Of a DNA stretch of 64,000 nt, positions 18,300 to 26,391 are shown piece after piece. The stretch comes from Rhodococcus triatomae BKS 15-14 (GTDB lineage Bacteria > Actinomycetota > Actinomycetes > Mycobacteriales > Mycobacteriaceae). The notes below the pieces were generated by a model, which saw only the letters and a program-made list of their open reading frames with translations, had not been told where the DNA came from and ran no database searches. Numbering within the stretch: the first letter of the stretch is position 1; each line of letters starts with the position of its first letter. A program made the position numbers and the translations under genes. Where the stretch lies: contig AODO01000066.1 of NCBI GenBank assembly GCA_000341795.1, forward strand, positions 1-64,000, in the 5' to 3' direction.

Positions 18300-18371
18300 A
18301 GTGTGAGAGCTGGTGTCACCACGGCGTCGATGCAGACTGCTCGGCGCCCGCCGACGAATGCGAGCGCCCCG

Positions 18372-19325
18372 TCACTCCACCGCGGGACGCACGACCTCAC
18401 TGATCAGTCGCAGGCTCTCCCAAGCCGGCTCCTCCGGCATGCCGCCGCAGAGCGGGTGACTCGTGATCACGGGAACCTCCCCCGATCGGCACGCCTCGAC
18501 GAGTTCCTCGGGCGCGAAGACGCGATACCCGCCGGCCGCGCGGAGTTCGTCGACCGTCGTCGAGGAGTCCTTCACGTGAGAGTCGCGTTCGCCGATCCAG
18601 GCCCGATACGCGAGCGCGTCGGCGAGCAGATGGTGGCCGTACTTCGCCCAGAACTCGTCGGGATCGCTCGCACAGAACGCCGTCGCGGGGCCCGGCGGCG
18701 GCGACAGGACGAGTCCCGGTTCGCGCCCGCGCGCCCGGCACTCGGCCACGTACAGCCGCTTCAGCTCCCGGTCCGCAACCTCGGGCTGGAAGTGCAGGCC
18801 GAGCCGGGCCGCACGCCGCGCCGCGGCAGGCACGCCGCCGCCGTAGAACATCACCGGATGCGGACTTGTCAGCGGCGCGGGGGTCACGAGACCGGTGGCC
18901 CACGCCTCGAACATCCGCTCCACGGCGGCCTCGAGATCGCGGGCCCGGGTGGCCCAGGGACGCCCGAACAGGGCGTACTCCTCGGGCCGATAGCCGAGCC
19001 CGATCGTGTACGTCACCCGTCCGCCGCTGAGGTGGTCGAGCACGGCGACGTCCTCGGCCAGCCGGATCGGGTCGTACAGATTCACGACGAGGGCGGCGAC
19101 GGAGATCGGGATCCGCGTGGTGCGCGCGGCGAACGCCGAGGCCACGATCAGCGGACTCGGCAGGTAACCGTCGTCGGACCCGTGGTGCTCGGACAGCGTT
19201 ATCGCGGTGTGGCCCTGCACGTCCACGTATGCGGCCTGCTCCAGCGCGACCGCGAACTGACGACTCCGCTGCTCGGGCGAGTAGCCGGGCGCGCGGAAGT
19301 CGAATCGGGTCACCAAGTGCGCCAT
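18372..19325 (-). CDS. Luciferase-like (LLM class) flavin-dependent monooxygenase
   Basis: A 317-residue TIM-barrel protein of the bacterial luciferase-like family, which uses FMN or F420. The series ALSEHHG (TLSEHHGSDDGYLPSP, about 43-58), ALVVNLYDPIRLAEDVAVLDHLSGGRV (about 80-105) and IGLGYRPEEYALFG is diagnostic. The start at 19323-19325 has AGGAG ten bases upstream. It lies 82 bases downstream of a second luciferase-like gene and is probably co-transcribed with it. Two such enzymes beside KstD-like genes suggest ring or side-chain Baeyer-Villiger-type or F420-dependent steps; the reaction is unknown. Confidence 0.85.
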   Translation of the reverse strand: MAHLVTRFDFRAPGYSPEQRSRQFAVALEQAAYVDVQGHTAITLSEHHGSDDGYLPSPLIVASAFAARTTRIPISVAALVVNLYDPIRLAEDVAVLDHLSGGRVTYTIGLGYRPEEYALFGRPWATRARDLEAAVERMFEAWATGLVTPAPLTSPHPVMFYGGGVPAAARRAARLGLHFQPEVADRELKRLYVAECRARGREPGLVLSPPPGPATAFCASDPDEFWAKYGHHLLADALAYRAWIGERDSHVKDSSTTVDELRAAGGYRVFAPEELVEACRSGEVPVITSHPLCGGMPEEPAWESLRLISEVVRPAVE

Positions 19326-19407
19326 GGGCGCGTCTCCTGTCGCGCGACGGTGTAGGACGCGGTGCGCGGACGGGATCCCGCCCGCGCACCGATGTGGCAG
19401 GTTCCGA

Positions 19408-20268
19408 TCAGTCCGCGGCGGGCGTGCGCCCGAGCTTGCCCGCGAGCTTGTCGAGATAGGCCACGACGGTCTCCTCGTCTGCGTCGGGCATGCCGTAGAT
19501 CACCTCGTCGACGCCGAGATCCGCCCAGCGCGACAGTTTCTCGGGGACCGGCTTGCGGTCGAGGACGACGATCCGCGGCGCGCCCTCGCGACCCGCCTCC
19601 TCCCAGATCTTGCGGAGCAGCAACACGTTGTCGTCGATGTCGTGCTCGATCGGCGTGGTCATCCAGCCGTCCGCGGCACGCGCGATCCACCTGAAGTTCT
19701 TCTCGTTGCCCGCCGCACCCACGATCACCGGAACACGCGGCTGCTGAATCGTCTTGGGCCACGCCCAGCTGGGGCCGAAGCTGAGGAACTCGCCCTCGTA
19801 CGAGGCTTCCTCCTGCGACCAGAGAGCCTGCATGCCCTCGAGGTACTCCCGAAGCATCGTCCGGCGCTTCTTGATCGGGACGCCGTGGTCGGTGAGCTCG
19901 TCGAGGTTCCAGCCGAAACCGACGCCGAGCGTCACACGACCTCCGGAGAGGTGGTCGAGCGAGGCGATGGTCTTCGCCAGGGTGATCGGGTCGTGTTCGA
20001 CGGGCAGCGCCACCGCGGTGCCCAGCCGGACCCGCTCTGTCACCGATGCGGCCGTCCCGAGCGCCACCCACGGGTCGAGGGTGCGCATGTAGCGGTCGTC
20101 GGGGAGCGACTCGTCCCCGGTCTGCGGGTGCGCGGCGTCCCGGCGCACGGGGATGTGCGTGTGCTCGGGGACGTAGAACGAGTCGAACCCGAAGCGCTCC
20201 ACCGCCTTCGCCGCCGCCGCGGGTGTGATCCCGCGGTCGCTCGTGAACAGCGTGATGCCAAACTCCAC
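19408..20268 (-). CDS. Probable F420-dependent luciferase-like oxidoreductase
   Basis: A 286-residue luciferase-like protein of the shorter type often called F420-dependent (Rv2161c-like). Seen are MEFGITLF at the N terminus, FYVPEHTHIP (about 32-41), AVALPVEHDPITLAKTIASLDHLSGGR and GVGFGWNLDEL. The start is the GTG at 20266-20268, with AAGGAGG six bases upstream. The promoter holds two GGTGT/TGTCC-type half-site clusters (20325-20352) like the operators at the TetR-cyp/ALDH divergence, so it is probably in the same regulon. Substrate unknown. Confidence 0.85.
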   Translation of the reverse strand: MEFGITLFTSDRGITPAAAAKAVERFGFDSFYVPEHTHIPVRRDAAHPQTGDESLPDDRYMRTLDPWVALGTAASVTERVRLGTAVALPVEHDPITLAKTIASLDHLSGGRVTLGVGFGWNLDELTDHGVPIKKRRTMLREYLEGMQALWSQEEASYEGEFLSFGPSWAWPKTIQQPRVPVIVGAAGNEKNFRWIARAADGWMTTPIEHDIDDNVLLLRKIWEEAGREGAPRIVVLDRKPVPEKLSRWADLGVDEVIYGMPDADEETVVAYLDKLAGKLGRTPAAD

Positions 20269-20324
20269 CGAATGCCTCCTTGCACCTGCCGACCAGCTGG
20301 TCCGATCGCCTCGACACTAGAGGC

Positions 20325-20352
20325 CTGGACAGGTGTTTATCAAGGTGTCCAG
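20325..20352. promoter_or_regulatory. Putative TetR operator 3 (luciferase-like genes)
   Basis: CTGGACAGGTGTTTAT followed by AAGGTGTCCAG. Read on the minus strand, the left part is AAACACCTGTCCAG, matching operator 2 (AGACACCTGTCCAG) at 12 of 14 bases. Together CTGGACA and TGTCCAG also form a wide inverted repeat. Confidence 0.55.
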
Positions 20353-20497
20353 AAAATTCGTGAGCTGCGCATTCTCGTCACGACACCACACCGCAGGCGG
20401 TAGGCGAACGGCTGACCGCATCCGGATCCGAGATCGCCACCGGGCGGGTCGCAGGCAGCGCCTGTCGCGCACATCTCGACGAAAATCGGACACGAAC

Positions 20498-20532
20498 GGT
20501 GGGGTGGCCGCGCCGGGCGCGGCCACCCCACC
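20498..20532 (-). terminator. Terminator after acyl-CoA dehydrogenase gene
   Basis: A perfect 16-bp GC-rich stem (20498-20513 with 20517-20532) with a CGG loop, ending four bases from the stop codon at 20536. The rest of the 267-bp gap to 20268 holds operator 3 and nothing else recognised. Confidence 0.8.
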
Positions 20533-20535
20533 GGG

Positions 20536-22263
20536 TCAGGGCCGCATCTCGTAGGCACCGTCCTGATCGACGACCCGCGCCCACATCCGCGCGAATCGCT
20601 CGGCGTCGACGTCGGGCTTGCGGATCGCGCCGAGAGCCCACTCCTGCTGCGCGGGAGTCGAGGACGGCTTGCCGTGCAGCGCGACCGCCTGGGCGGAGAA
20701 GTCCCGCACCTGGAAGTCGAAGATCTGGTCGACCACGTCACGGTCGACGCCGGTGAGCTCGGCCTGCTCGAGGATCAGCTGGCCGTACACGACCTGCGAG
20801 AACAGGTGTCCGACCACCAGCATGAAGTCCAGGTCGTCGCGCTGCGCCGCGTCGGGCGCCGCAGCGGTGAGCAGCACCTTCAGCCCCTGTGCCTGCTCGA
20901 GGAACCGCGCCACGTTGGGGACGTCCGCGAATCGGGCGTAGACCTCCGTCCAGTCCGCGAACTGCACCTTCGCGGCACCCCTCGTCGGCCCCTGGTTCCA
21001 GAAGAACGAGTCGTCGGCGGCGTCGGTCCGGGTTCCGACCTCCGGTCGCTCGGTCGGGGCGAACAGGTAGTTGGGCAGGAACTTCAGGACCAGACCGACG
21101 TTGACGTGCACGGTCCCCTCGAGTTTGGGCAGCATTCCGATGTAGCGGACCGCCTCCTGGAAGTAGGTGTCCTTCTCGTAGCCCTTCGCGGCGATCACGT
21201 CGTGCAGCAGTGCGACGACCTTCTCACCCTCCATCGTCACCTTGGACTTGGTCATCGGATTGAACAGCAGGTAGCGACGGTCGTCCAGCGAGGCGCTGCG
21301 GAAGTAGTCGACGGCACGGGCGCTGAACAGCTTCATTGCGCGGGTGCGGGCGTAGGCGTCGACGAAGTTCGCCCGGACGTGTGCGAAGTCGGTCACGGGG
21401 TTGCCGTACAGGATCCGATTGTGCGCGTGGGTGATCGCCTCGAAGAACGCGTGTTCGGTGATGCCGATCGAGCCGGTGCACAGGTTGAACTTGCCGACGT
21501 TGACCGTGTTGAGCGCAGCCTCGAACGCGGACACCCCGGTGTGCAGGATGTCCTCCTCCCGCACCGGGTAGTCCTCGAGCCGGAAGGTGCTGACGTACAT
21601 CTGGTTGCGGAGTACGTTGCCGACCAGCCGGTAGTCGGGGTGCCTGCTGTCGACGACGAAGAAGACGTACCCGTCGGGTCCCTCGACGTCGGTGCGGCGA
21701 CCGAACACCGACACCATGCCCGCGACGTTGCCGTTGCCGATGTAGTACTTGTCACCGGTCGCCCGGAACGCGACACCGTCCTCGCCGGTGGCCGGGGTCA
21801 GCAGCATGTCGGTCGAGTAGACGTCGGCTCCGTGGGCGCGCTCGGACAGCCCGAACGCCATGACCTCGCCGTCGAGGAGCTGCTGCGCGGCCCGGCGCCT
21901 GGCGGCCACGTTGTCGCTCATCCAGATCGGGCCGAGCCCGAGGACGGTGACCTGCCACGCGTACCAGTACGGCAGGCCGTAGAAGCCGAGGATCTCGCTC
22001 AGCGCCGCGTTGCGGGCGCCGTCCCACCGCCGGTTCGGGTCACCGTCGGCGAACTCGGCCGGCGTGAGGAAGGTGGCGAACAACTTCTCCCGTCGCGCGA
22101 AGTCGAGGAAGTCGGCGGCCCAGACCGCCTCGAGATCGTCCTCGAGCACCTGCCGCTTACCGCGGTTCTCGAACCAGTCGACGGTGGCGCGCAGCAGCCT
22201 GCGGGTCTCGGGGTCGAATTCCTGCGGATCGTAGGTGTTCGGATTGAACAGCTGCTCGGTCAC
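20536..22263 (-). CDS. Acyl-CoA dehydrogenase family protein
   Basis: A 575-residue protein of the acyl-CoA dehydrogenase/oxidase superfamily, longer than standard enzymes (about 380-400) and close to the large FadE or oxidase-like members. The flavin-site segment FGLSERAHGADVYST (about 137-151) and the following beta-domain with KYYIGNGNVAG are typical. A catalytic base was not identified with certainty. The start is the GTG at 22261-22263, with AAAGG upstream. It is downstream of a TetR gene on the same strand, with a palindrome at 22297-22310 between them, which suggests direct control. A fatty acyl- or steroid acyl-CoA substrate is possible. Confidence 0.8.
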   Translation of the reverse strand: MTEQLFNPNTYDPQEFDPETRRLLRATVDWFENRGKRQVLEDDLEAVWAADFLDFARREKLFATFLTPAEFADGDPNRRWDGARNAALSEILGFYGLPYWYAWQVTVLGLGPIWMSDNVAARRRAAQQLLDGEVMAFGLSERAHGADVYSTDMLLTPATGEDGVAFRATGDKYYIGNGNVAGMVSVFGRRTDVEGPDGYVFFVVDSRHPDYRLVGNVLRNQMYVSTFRLEDYPVREEDILHTGVSAFEAALNTVNVGKFNLCTGSIGITEHAFFEAITHAHNRILYGNPVTDFAHVRANFVDAYARTRAMKLFSARAVDYFRSASLDDRRYLLFNPMTKSKVTMEGEKVVALLHDVIAAKGYEKDTYFQEAVRYIGMLPKLEGTVHVNVGLVLKFLPNYLFAPTERPEVGTRTDAADDSFFWNQGPTRGAAKVQFADWTEVYARFADVPNVARFLEQAQGLKVLLTAAAPDAAQRDDLDFMLVVGHLFSQVVYGQLILEQAELTGVDRDVVDQIFDFQVRDFSAQAVALHGKPSSTPAQQEWALGAIRKPDVDAERFARMWARVVDQDGAYEMRP

Positions 22264-22296
22264 GGGTCGGCCTTTCGTCGGAATACGCGACCTAAA

Positions 22297-22310
22297 TTAC
22301 CAGCCGGTAA
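22297..22310. promoter_or_regulatory. Putative operator upstream of acyl-CoA dehydrogenase gene
   Basis: TTACCAGCCGGTAA has 5-bp arms (TTACC/GGTAA), 34 bases upstream of the GTG at 22263 and downstream of the TetR gene. The form is common for TetR regulators of acyl-CoA metabolism. Confidence 0.55.
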
Positions 22311-22336
22311 CATATGGCGGCCACCATGCACCGGCG

Positions 22337-22954
22337 TCACCGTTCGAGATAGGCCACGATCGCGTTCGCCAGCCCCCGCCTCGCGGCGCCCAGGTCGGAA
22401 TAGGTGCCGAGCTGGTGCTCCGAGACGATCCCCCGCATCGCACCGGGGATGAACGCCGCAACCTCCTCGACACGATCCGGGTCGACATCGAGATCGGCGA
22501 AAGCCTTCTGACACAGTGCCGCCCAGCTCTCCCGCCAGGACGCGAGTTCGGCGGCCGTCCGAGGGAACGCCCGTTCGAGTTCGGCGTGGTCCCGCGGCAG
22601 TGCCGCTCGCAGGTTCTCGATCGCTCGCGAGTCCGGGGCGAGGAGACCCGCGTACATCGTCTCCACGAGCCCGACCACGCGCTCCCGGAGCGAGGTCGCC
22701 GTGCCGTGCGCGAACGGAAGGTCGCCGCGACGCTCGGCAGTGCGGTGCAGCACCGCCGCCCACAGACCGTCGACGTCGCCGAACTGGTACTTCACCGCGC
22801 CCCAGGTCGCGCCGGCCTCCTTCGCGACCCGGTTGGCGGAGACGGCTGCCGGATCGCCGGTCGCAAGCGCCGTCAACGCGGCCGCGAGCATGTTCTCCCG
22901 GGTCGCCGAGCCACGCCGGTTCGCCCGCCTGCCCGCCGCGTCCGCTGTGGTCAT
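22337..22954 (-). CDS. TetR family regulator
   Basis: A 205-residue TetR regulator. The helix-turn-helix NRVAKEAGATWGAVKYQFG lies at about 41-59. It is preceded by the basic stretch GRRANRRGSATRENML. The start is taken at the ATG at 22952-22954; an in-frame ATG at 22999 would extend into the divergent promoter. No strong ribosome site is seen for either. It lies between the acyl-CoA dehydrogenase gene (same strand, downstream) and the divergent Rieske oxygenase gene and could control both. Confidence 0.82.
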   Translation of the reverse strand: MTTADAAGRRANRRGSATRENMLAAALTALATGDPAAVSANRVAKEAGATWGAVKYQFGDVDGLWAAVLHRTAERRGDLPFAHGTATSLRERVVGLVETMYAGLLAPDSRAIENLRAALPRDHAELERAFPRTAAELASWRESWAALCQKAFADLDVDPDRVEEVAAFIPGAMRGIVSEHQLGTYSDLGAARRGLANAIVAYLER

Positions 22955-23066
22955 GACCGCTGATCGTAGTGGTTCGCCCGATCGCCCCCACATTTTCACA
23001 GAGGTATCTATGATTCTCGGTGCCGCAGTCTACGACCGGCCCATCGGCCGGCAGGAGAGGACGATC

Positions 23067-24110
23067 ATGGCCAAACCCACCCTTCCGATGAACCCGACCG
23101 GCTGGTTCCAGGTGGCGTGGTCGGCGGAGGTCGGCGTCGGTGCCGTTCACCGCATGCACTACTTCGACCGCGAGATGATCGCGTGGCGGACAGCGTCCGG
23201 CACCGTTTCGGTGATGGACGCCTACTGCGAGCACCTCGGCGCGCACCTCGGGCACGGCGGTCACGTCGACGGCGAGAACATCGTCTGCCCCTTCCACGGC
23301 TGGCAGTGGAACCCTCAGGGGCACAACGTCTGCATCCCCTACGAGAAGCACCCGAACCGGGGACGCCGGATCCGCACCCATCCCGTCGTCGAGCGCAACG
23401 AGTCGATCTACATCTGGCACGACGCACTGCGGCGCGAACCGTACTTCGACGTTCCCGACGTGTTCACCGGGTTCGACGACGGCCGGACCGCCGCCGACTA
23501 CCACCCCGCGCACCCGAGCGGAACCCTGCATCGGGAGCGGCTCGAACTGCATCCGCAGTACGTCCTGGAGAACGGCGTGGACTTCGCGCACTTCACGTAT
23601 GTGCACAAGGTCCCGATCGTGCCGGTCTTCACGCGCCACGACTTCGACGAACCGGTTTCCCACGTGGACTTCACCATCACCTTCGACAACTCGGTCGACG
23701 GTGACACGTCGGTCGCGGACATCCACAGCGGCGTCAACGCGATCAACGCCGGACTCGGAGTCGCCGTGACCAAGAGCTGGGGCATGATCGACAACCGCAC
23801 CATCTCGGCGGTCACCCCGGTCGACGACCACACCTGCGACGTCCGGTTCTCGGTCTGGATCGGGAAGTCGCCGGAGAGCGGCGGTGCAGCCGACCCCGAG
23901 CGGGCCGACCGGTTCGCGCGCGGCGTCATCGAGCAGTTCGAGGCGGACATCCACATCTGGTCCCACCAGCGCTACGCCTCCCCCGGCGCGTTCTCGCGCG
24001 GCGAGTACCCGGGCTTCACGGCGCTGCGCAACTGGGCGACCCGGTTCTACCCGGACACCGAGAACGAAAGCGACTCCCCCACAGCAGATTCCGAGTACAC
24101 CGACGCCTAG
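23067..24110 (+). CDS. Rieske non-heme iron oxygenase (KshA-related)
   Basis: A 347-residue oxygenase subunit. The Rieske [2Fe-2S] ligands are Cys54-x-His56 and Cys74-x2-His77 (CEHLGAHLGHG and CPFHGWQW). The mononuclear iron site is seen as NGVDFAHFTYVH, giving His175 and His180 with a later Asp. The architecture resembles KshA, the steroid 9-alpha-hydroxylase oxygenase, but the protein is about 40 residues shorter, so a different substrate is likely. The ATG at 23067 has AGGAGAGG six bases upstream. No reductase gene is adjacent. It is followed after 13 bases by a dehydrogenase gene, probably in one operon. Confidence 0.88.
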   Translation: MAKPTLPMNPTGWFQVAWSAEVGVGAVHRMHYFDREMIAWRTASGTVSVMDAYCEHLGAHLGHGGHVDGENIVCPFHGWQWNPQGHNVCIPYEKHPNRGRRIRTHPVVERNESIYIWHDALRREPYFDVPDVFTGFDDGRTAADYHPAHPSGTLHRERLELHPQYVLENGVDFAHFTYVHKVPIVPVFTRHDFDEPVSHVDFTITFDNSVDGDTSVADIHSGVNAINAGLGVAVTKSWGMIDNRTISAVTPVDDHTCDVRFSVWIGKSPESGGAADPERADRFARGVIEQFEADIHIWSHQRYASPGAFSRGEYPGFTALRNWATRFYPDTENESDSPTADSEYTDA

Positions 24111-24123
24111 GAGCGACGAGGCC

Positions 24124-25215
24124 ATGACGAACAACCCACAGCGACCCATCCGAGTGTTCCAGGTGGCGACCGGCAACCTCGGCACCGAGATGATCAAACG
24201 CATCGCCGCACACCCCGACCTGGAACTGGTCGGCGTCCACTGCTACACACCCGAGAAGATCGGCAAGGACTCCGGTGAACTCGCGGGCCTGGCGCCGAAC
24301 GGGGTTCCGGCCACCGGCTCGGTGGCCGAGATCATCGCCGCCGAACCCGATGTGATGACCTTCCACGGCGTCTTCCCGGACGAGGACCTCTACGTCGCGG
24401 TGCTCGAGGCCGGCATCGACGTCGTCACCACCGCCGACTGGATCACCGGTCACCACCGCGACCGCAACCATCCGCACCCGTCGGGCCGGAAGGTGAGCGA
24501 GCTCCTCGCGGACGCGTGCGCACGGGGCGGCTCGACCTTCTACGGCACCGGCATGAATCCCGGACTGAACCAGATCCTCGGCATCGTGCACACCGCCGAC
24601 GTCGCCGACATCGAGAACGTCACGGTCATCGAATCGGTGGACGTCTCGTGCCACCACTCGGTCGAGACGTGGAAGGCCGTCGGCTACGGCCTTCCCGTCG
24701 ACGATCCGACGATCCCCGCCTCCCTCGAGAAGTACACGAGCGTGTTCGCGGACTCGGTTCACCTGATGGCCGACTGCTTCGATCTCGAACTCGACGAGGT
24801 GACGTTCAGCGCCGAGCTCGGTGCGTGCACGAAGGACGTGGATCTCGGCTGGTACCGGTTGCCGAAGGGCTCCCTCGGCGGTAGCTACGTCAAGTACCGG
24901 GGCCTCGTCGACGGGGTTGCGCGCATCGAGTCCCACATCGAATGGCAGATGACGCCGCAGACCGAGCCCAAGTGGGACGTCAAGGGCTGCTACATCACGA
25001 AGATCCAGGGCGATCCCTGCATCTACAGCAAGCACATGGTGCTCCCCAAGCCGGGCACCGACTTCTCCTCGCCCGCCGCGTTCGCCTCGATCGGCATGTC
25101 GGTCACCGGGCTGCCCGTGCTCAACTCGATCCGGTCGGTGGTCGCTGCGCCGCCCGGAATCGTCACGAGCGCCGACCTACCGCTGCGCGCGTTCGCGGGC
25201 CGATTCGCCCGATAA
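24124..25215 (+). CDS. NAD(P)-binding protein, dihydrodipicolinate reductase-like
   Basis: A 363-residue protein with an N-terminal Rossmann fold (RVFQVATGNLGTEMIKRI, about 9-26) of the type in dihydrodipicolinate reductase-like and 2,4-diaminopentanoate dehydrogenase-like proteins. TGMNPGLNQILGIV at about 139-152 is a well-conserved active-site stretch in this group. Such genes are common beside oxygenase genes in mycobacteria and rhodococci, but the substrates are not known to me. The start at 24124 has TAGGAG upstream, 13 bases after the Rieske oxygenase gene, so the two are co-transcribed. It may oxidise the hydroxylated product. Confidence 0.8.
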   Translation: MTNNPQRPIRVFQVATGNLGTEMIKRIAAHPDLELVGVHCYTPEKIGKDSGELAGLAPNGVPATGSVAEIIAAEPDVMTFHGVFPDEDLYVAVLEAGIDVVTTADWITGHHRDRNHPHPSGRKVSELLADACARGGSTFYGTGMNPGLNQILGIVHTADVADIENVTVIESVDVSCHHSVETWKAVGYGLPVDDPTIPASLEKYTSVFADSVHLMADCFDLELDEVTFSAELGACTKDVDLGWYRLPKGSLGGSYVKYRGLVDGVARIESHIEWQMTPQTEPKWDVKGCYITKIQGDPCIYSKHMVLPKPGTDFSSPAAFASIGMSVTGLPVLNSIRSVVAAPPGIVTSADLPLRAFAGRFAR

Positions 25216-25243
25216 CGCCACGCAGCGTCCTGCTGCAACTTCC

Positions 25244-25284
25244 CCGCCGACCTCGTCAGGGCACCCGCCCGGCGAGGTCGGCGG
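25244..25284 (+). terminator. Terminator after the Rieske oxygenase operon
   Basis: CCGCCGACCTCG (25244-25255) pairs exactly with 25273-25284 around a 17-nt loop, then CGTTTC. It lies 28 bases after the stop codon. Confidence 0.7.
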
Positions 25285-25332
25285 CGTTTCGGGCATCGCG
25301 TCTTGTGTGAGTGCGGCCACGTTGATACCGTC

Positions 25333-25352
25333 TGTCACATCAACTTGTGACA
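25333..25352. promoter_or_regulatory. Putative operator upstream of the MpaB-like/P450/TetR operon
   Basis: TGTCACA (25333-25339) and TGTGACA (25346-25352) form a perfect inverted repeat with a 6-bp spacer, 45 bases upstream of the next start codon. The likely binder is the TetR encoded at the end of the same operon. Confidence 0.6.
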
Positions 25353-25397
25353 CAGAGATACGACTTTGTTCCAACGTCCTACGCGACAGGAGCTCGG

Positions 25398-26354
25398 ATG
25401 ACGTCCACCCACGAATCCACCGGCGAGGCAGTCGAGGGGTCCGCCTCACTGTCGTTCGACCAGGGCATCCGCGAAGCGGTACCCATGCCCGTCGACGACC
25501 TCGACCCGGACCTGCGCCTGGGGCCCGACTCGCTGGTGTGGAAGTTCTACGGCGACGTCCGTGGCGTGCTCGGCTTCCAGCGGCTCGCCGGCACCGAGAA
25601 CTGCATCGAGCAGCTCGGCAAGGCGGTCGAGGACCACTCGGTGATCTTCTCCGACACCCTCGGCCGGGCCCGCCGCAGCGGGCCGCCGATCATGAAGACC
25701 GTCTACAGCGAGGATCCGCACAAGTGGGGCCGCACGGTGCGCGACTTCCACAAGCCGATCAAGGGCACGATCTCCGACGGCTCCCGCTATCACGCACTCA
25801 ATCCCGAGCTCTTCTACTGGGCGCACGCCACCTTCGTCGACCAGGTCCTCTACATCACCGACACGTTCGTCCGCCGGCTCTCGTACGACGAGAAGGTGCA
25901 GATCTTCGAAGAGGGCAAGCTCTGGTACCAGCTCTACGGGGTCAGCGCCCGCAACCAGCCGCAGACCTACGAGGAGTTCCTCGAGTACTGGGACGGGATG
26001 CTCGACCGTTTCGTCCCGACGAAGACGATCACCTACGCCACCGGCTACATCCGGAAGGGAATCCCCGGGCCCCGTCAGGTTCCCGCCCCGGTGTGGCGCG
26101 TCCTCGCGGCACCGCTGAACGCCTTCGCCCGCAACATCGTCGTCGGCACACTGCCCCCGCAGATGCGTGAGGTGTGCGGACTCGAGTGGGATGGCCGCAA
26201 GGAGAAGCGCTTCCAGCGTTTCGCGAAGACCATGCGAGCGCTGAACCCGGTGTTCAACCGGCTGCCGATGCGAGTGCTGTACCTCCCGTGGGCCCGTGAG
26301 GCGTGGCAGCGGGTCGGCGTCGACCCTCGGCCGCTGTTCAACTCCCCCGCCTGA
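25398..26354 (+). CDS. Oxygenase, MpaB/latex-clearing-protein-type (DUF2236)
   Basis: A 318-residue protein of the DUF2236 family, which includes fungal MpaB and bacterial latex-clearing rubber oxygenase, heme-b enzymes that cleave isoprenoid double bonds. The conserved RDFHKPIKGT, YHALNPELFYWAHATFVDQVL and FVPTKTITYATGYIRKGI segments are visible; the histidines in the first two are candidate heme ligand/catalytic residues. There is no signal peptide, unlike Lcp. The ATG at 25398 has GACAGGAG upstream. It is the first of three co-oriented genes with a P450 and a TetR, suggesting oxidation of a terpenoid- or isoprenoid-like compound. Confidence 0.82.
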   Translation: MTSTHESTGEAVEGSASLSFDQGIREAVPMPVDDLDPDLRLGPDSLVWKFYGDVRGVLGFQRLAGTENCIEQLGKAVEDHSVIFSDTLGRARRSGPPIMKTVYSEDPHKWGRTVRDFHKPIKGTISDGSRYHALNPELFYWAHATFVDQVLYITDTFVRRLSYDEKVQIFEEGKLWYQLYGVSARNQPQTYEEFLEYWDGMLDRFVPTKTITYATGYIRKGIPGPRQVPAPVWRVLAAPLNAFARNIVVGTLPPQMREVCGLEWDGRKEKRFQRFAKTMRALNPVFNRLPMRVLYLPWAREAWQRVGVDPRPLFNSPA

Positions 26355-26391
26355 CATCCCCGCATCGCAACGAAACACCAGGAGTCACCAC

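Noticed and set aside
23036-23051. CCGGCC-CATC-GGCCGG hairpin before the Rieske oxygenase ribosome site
   Set aside because: A 6-bp GC stem of this kind is expected by chance in such DNA; no further support.
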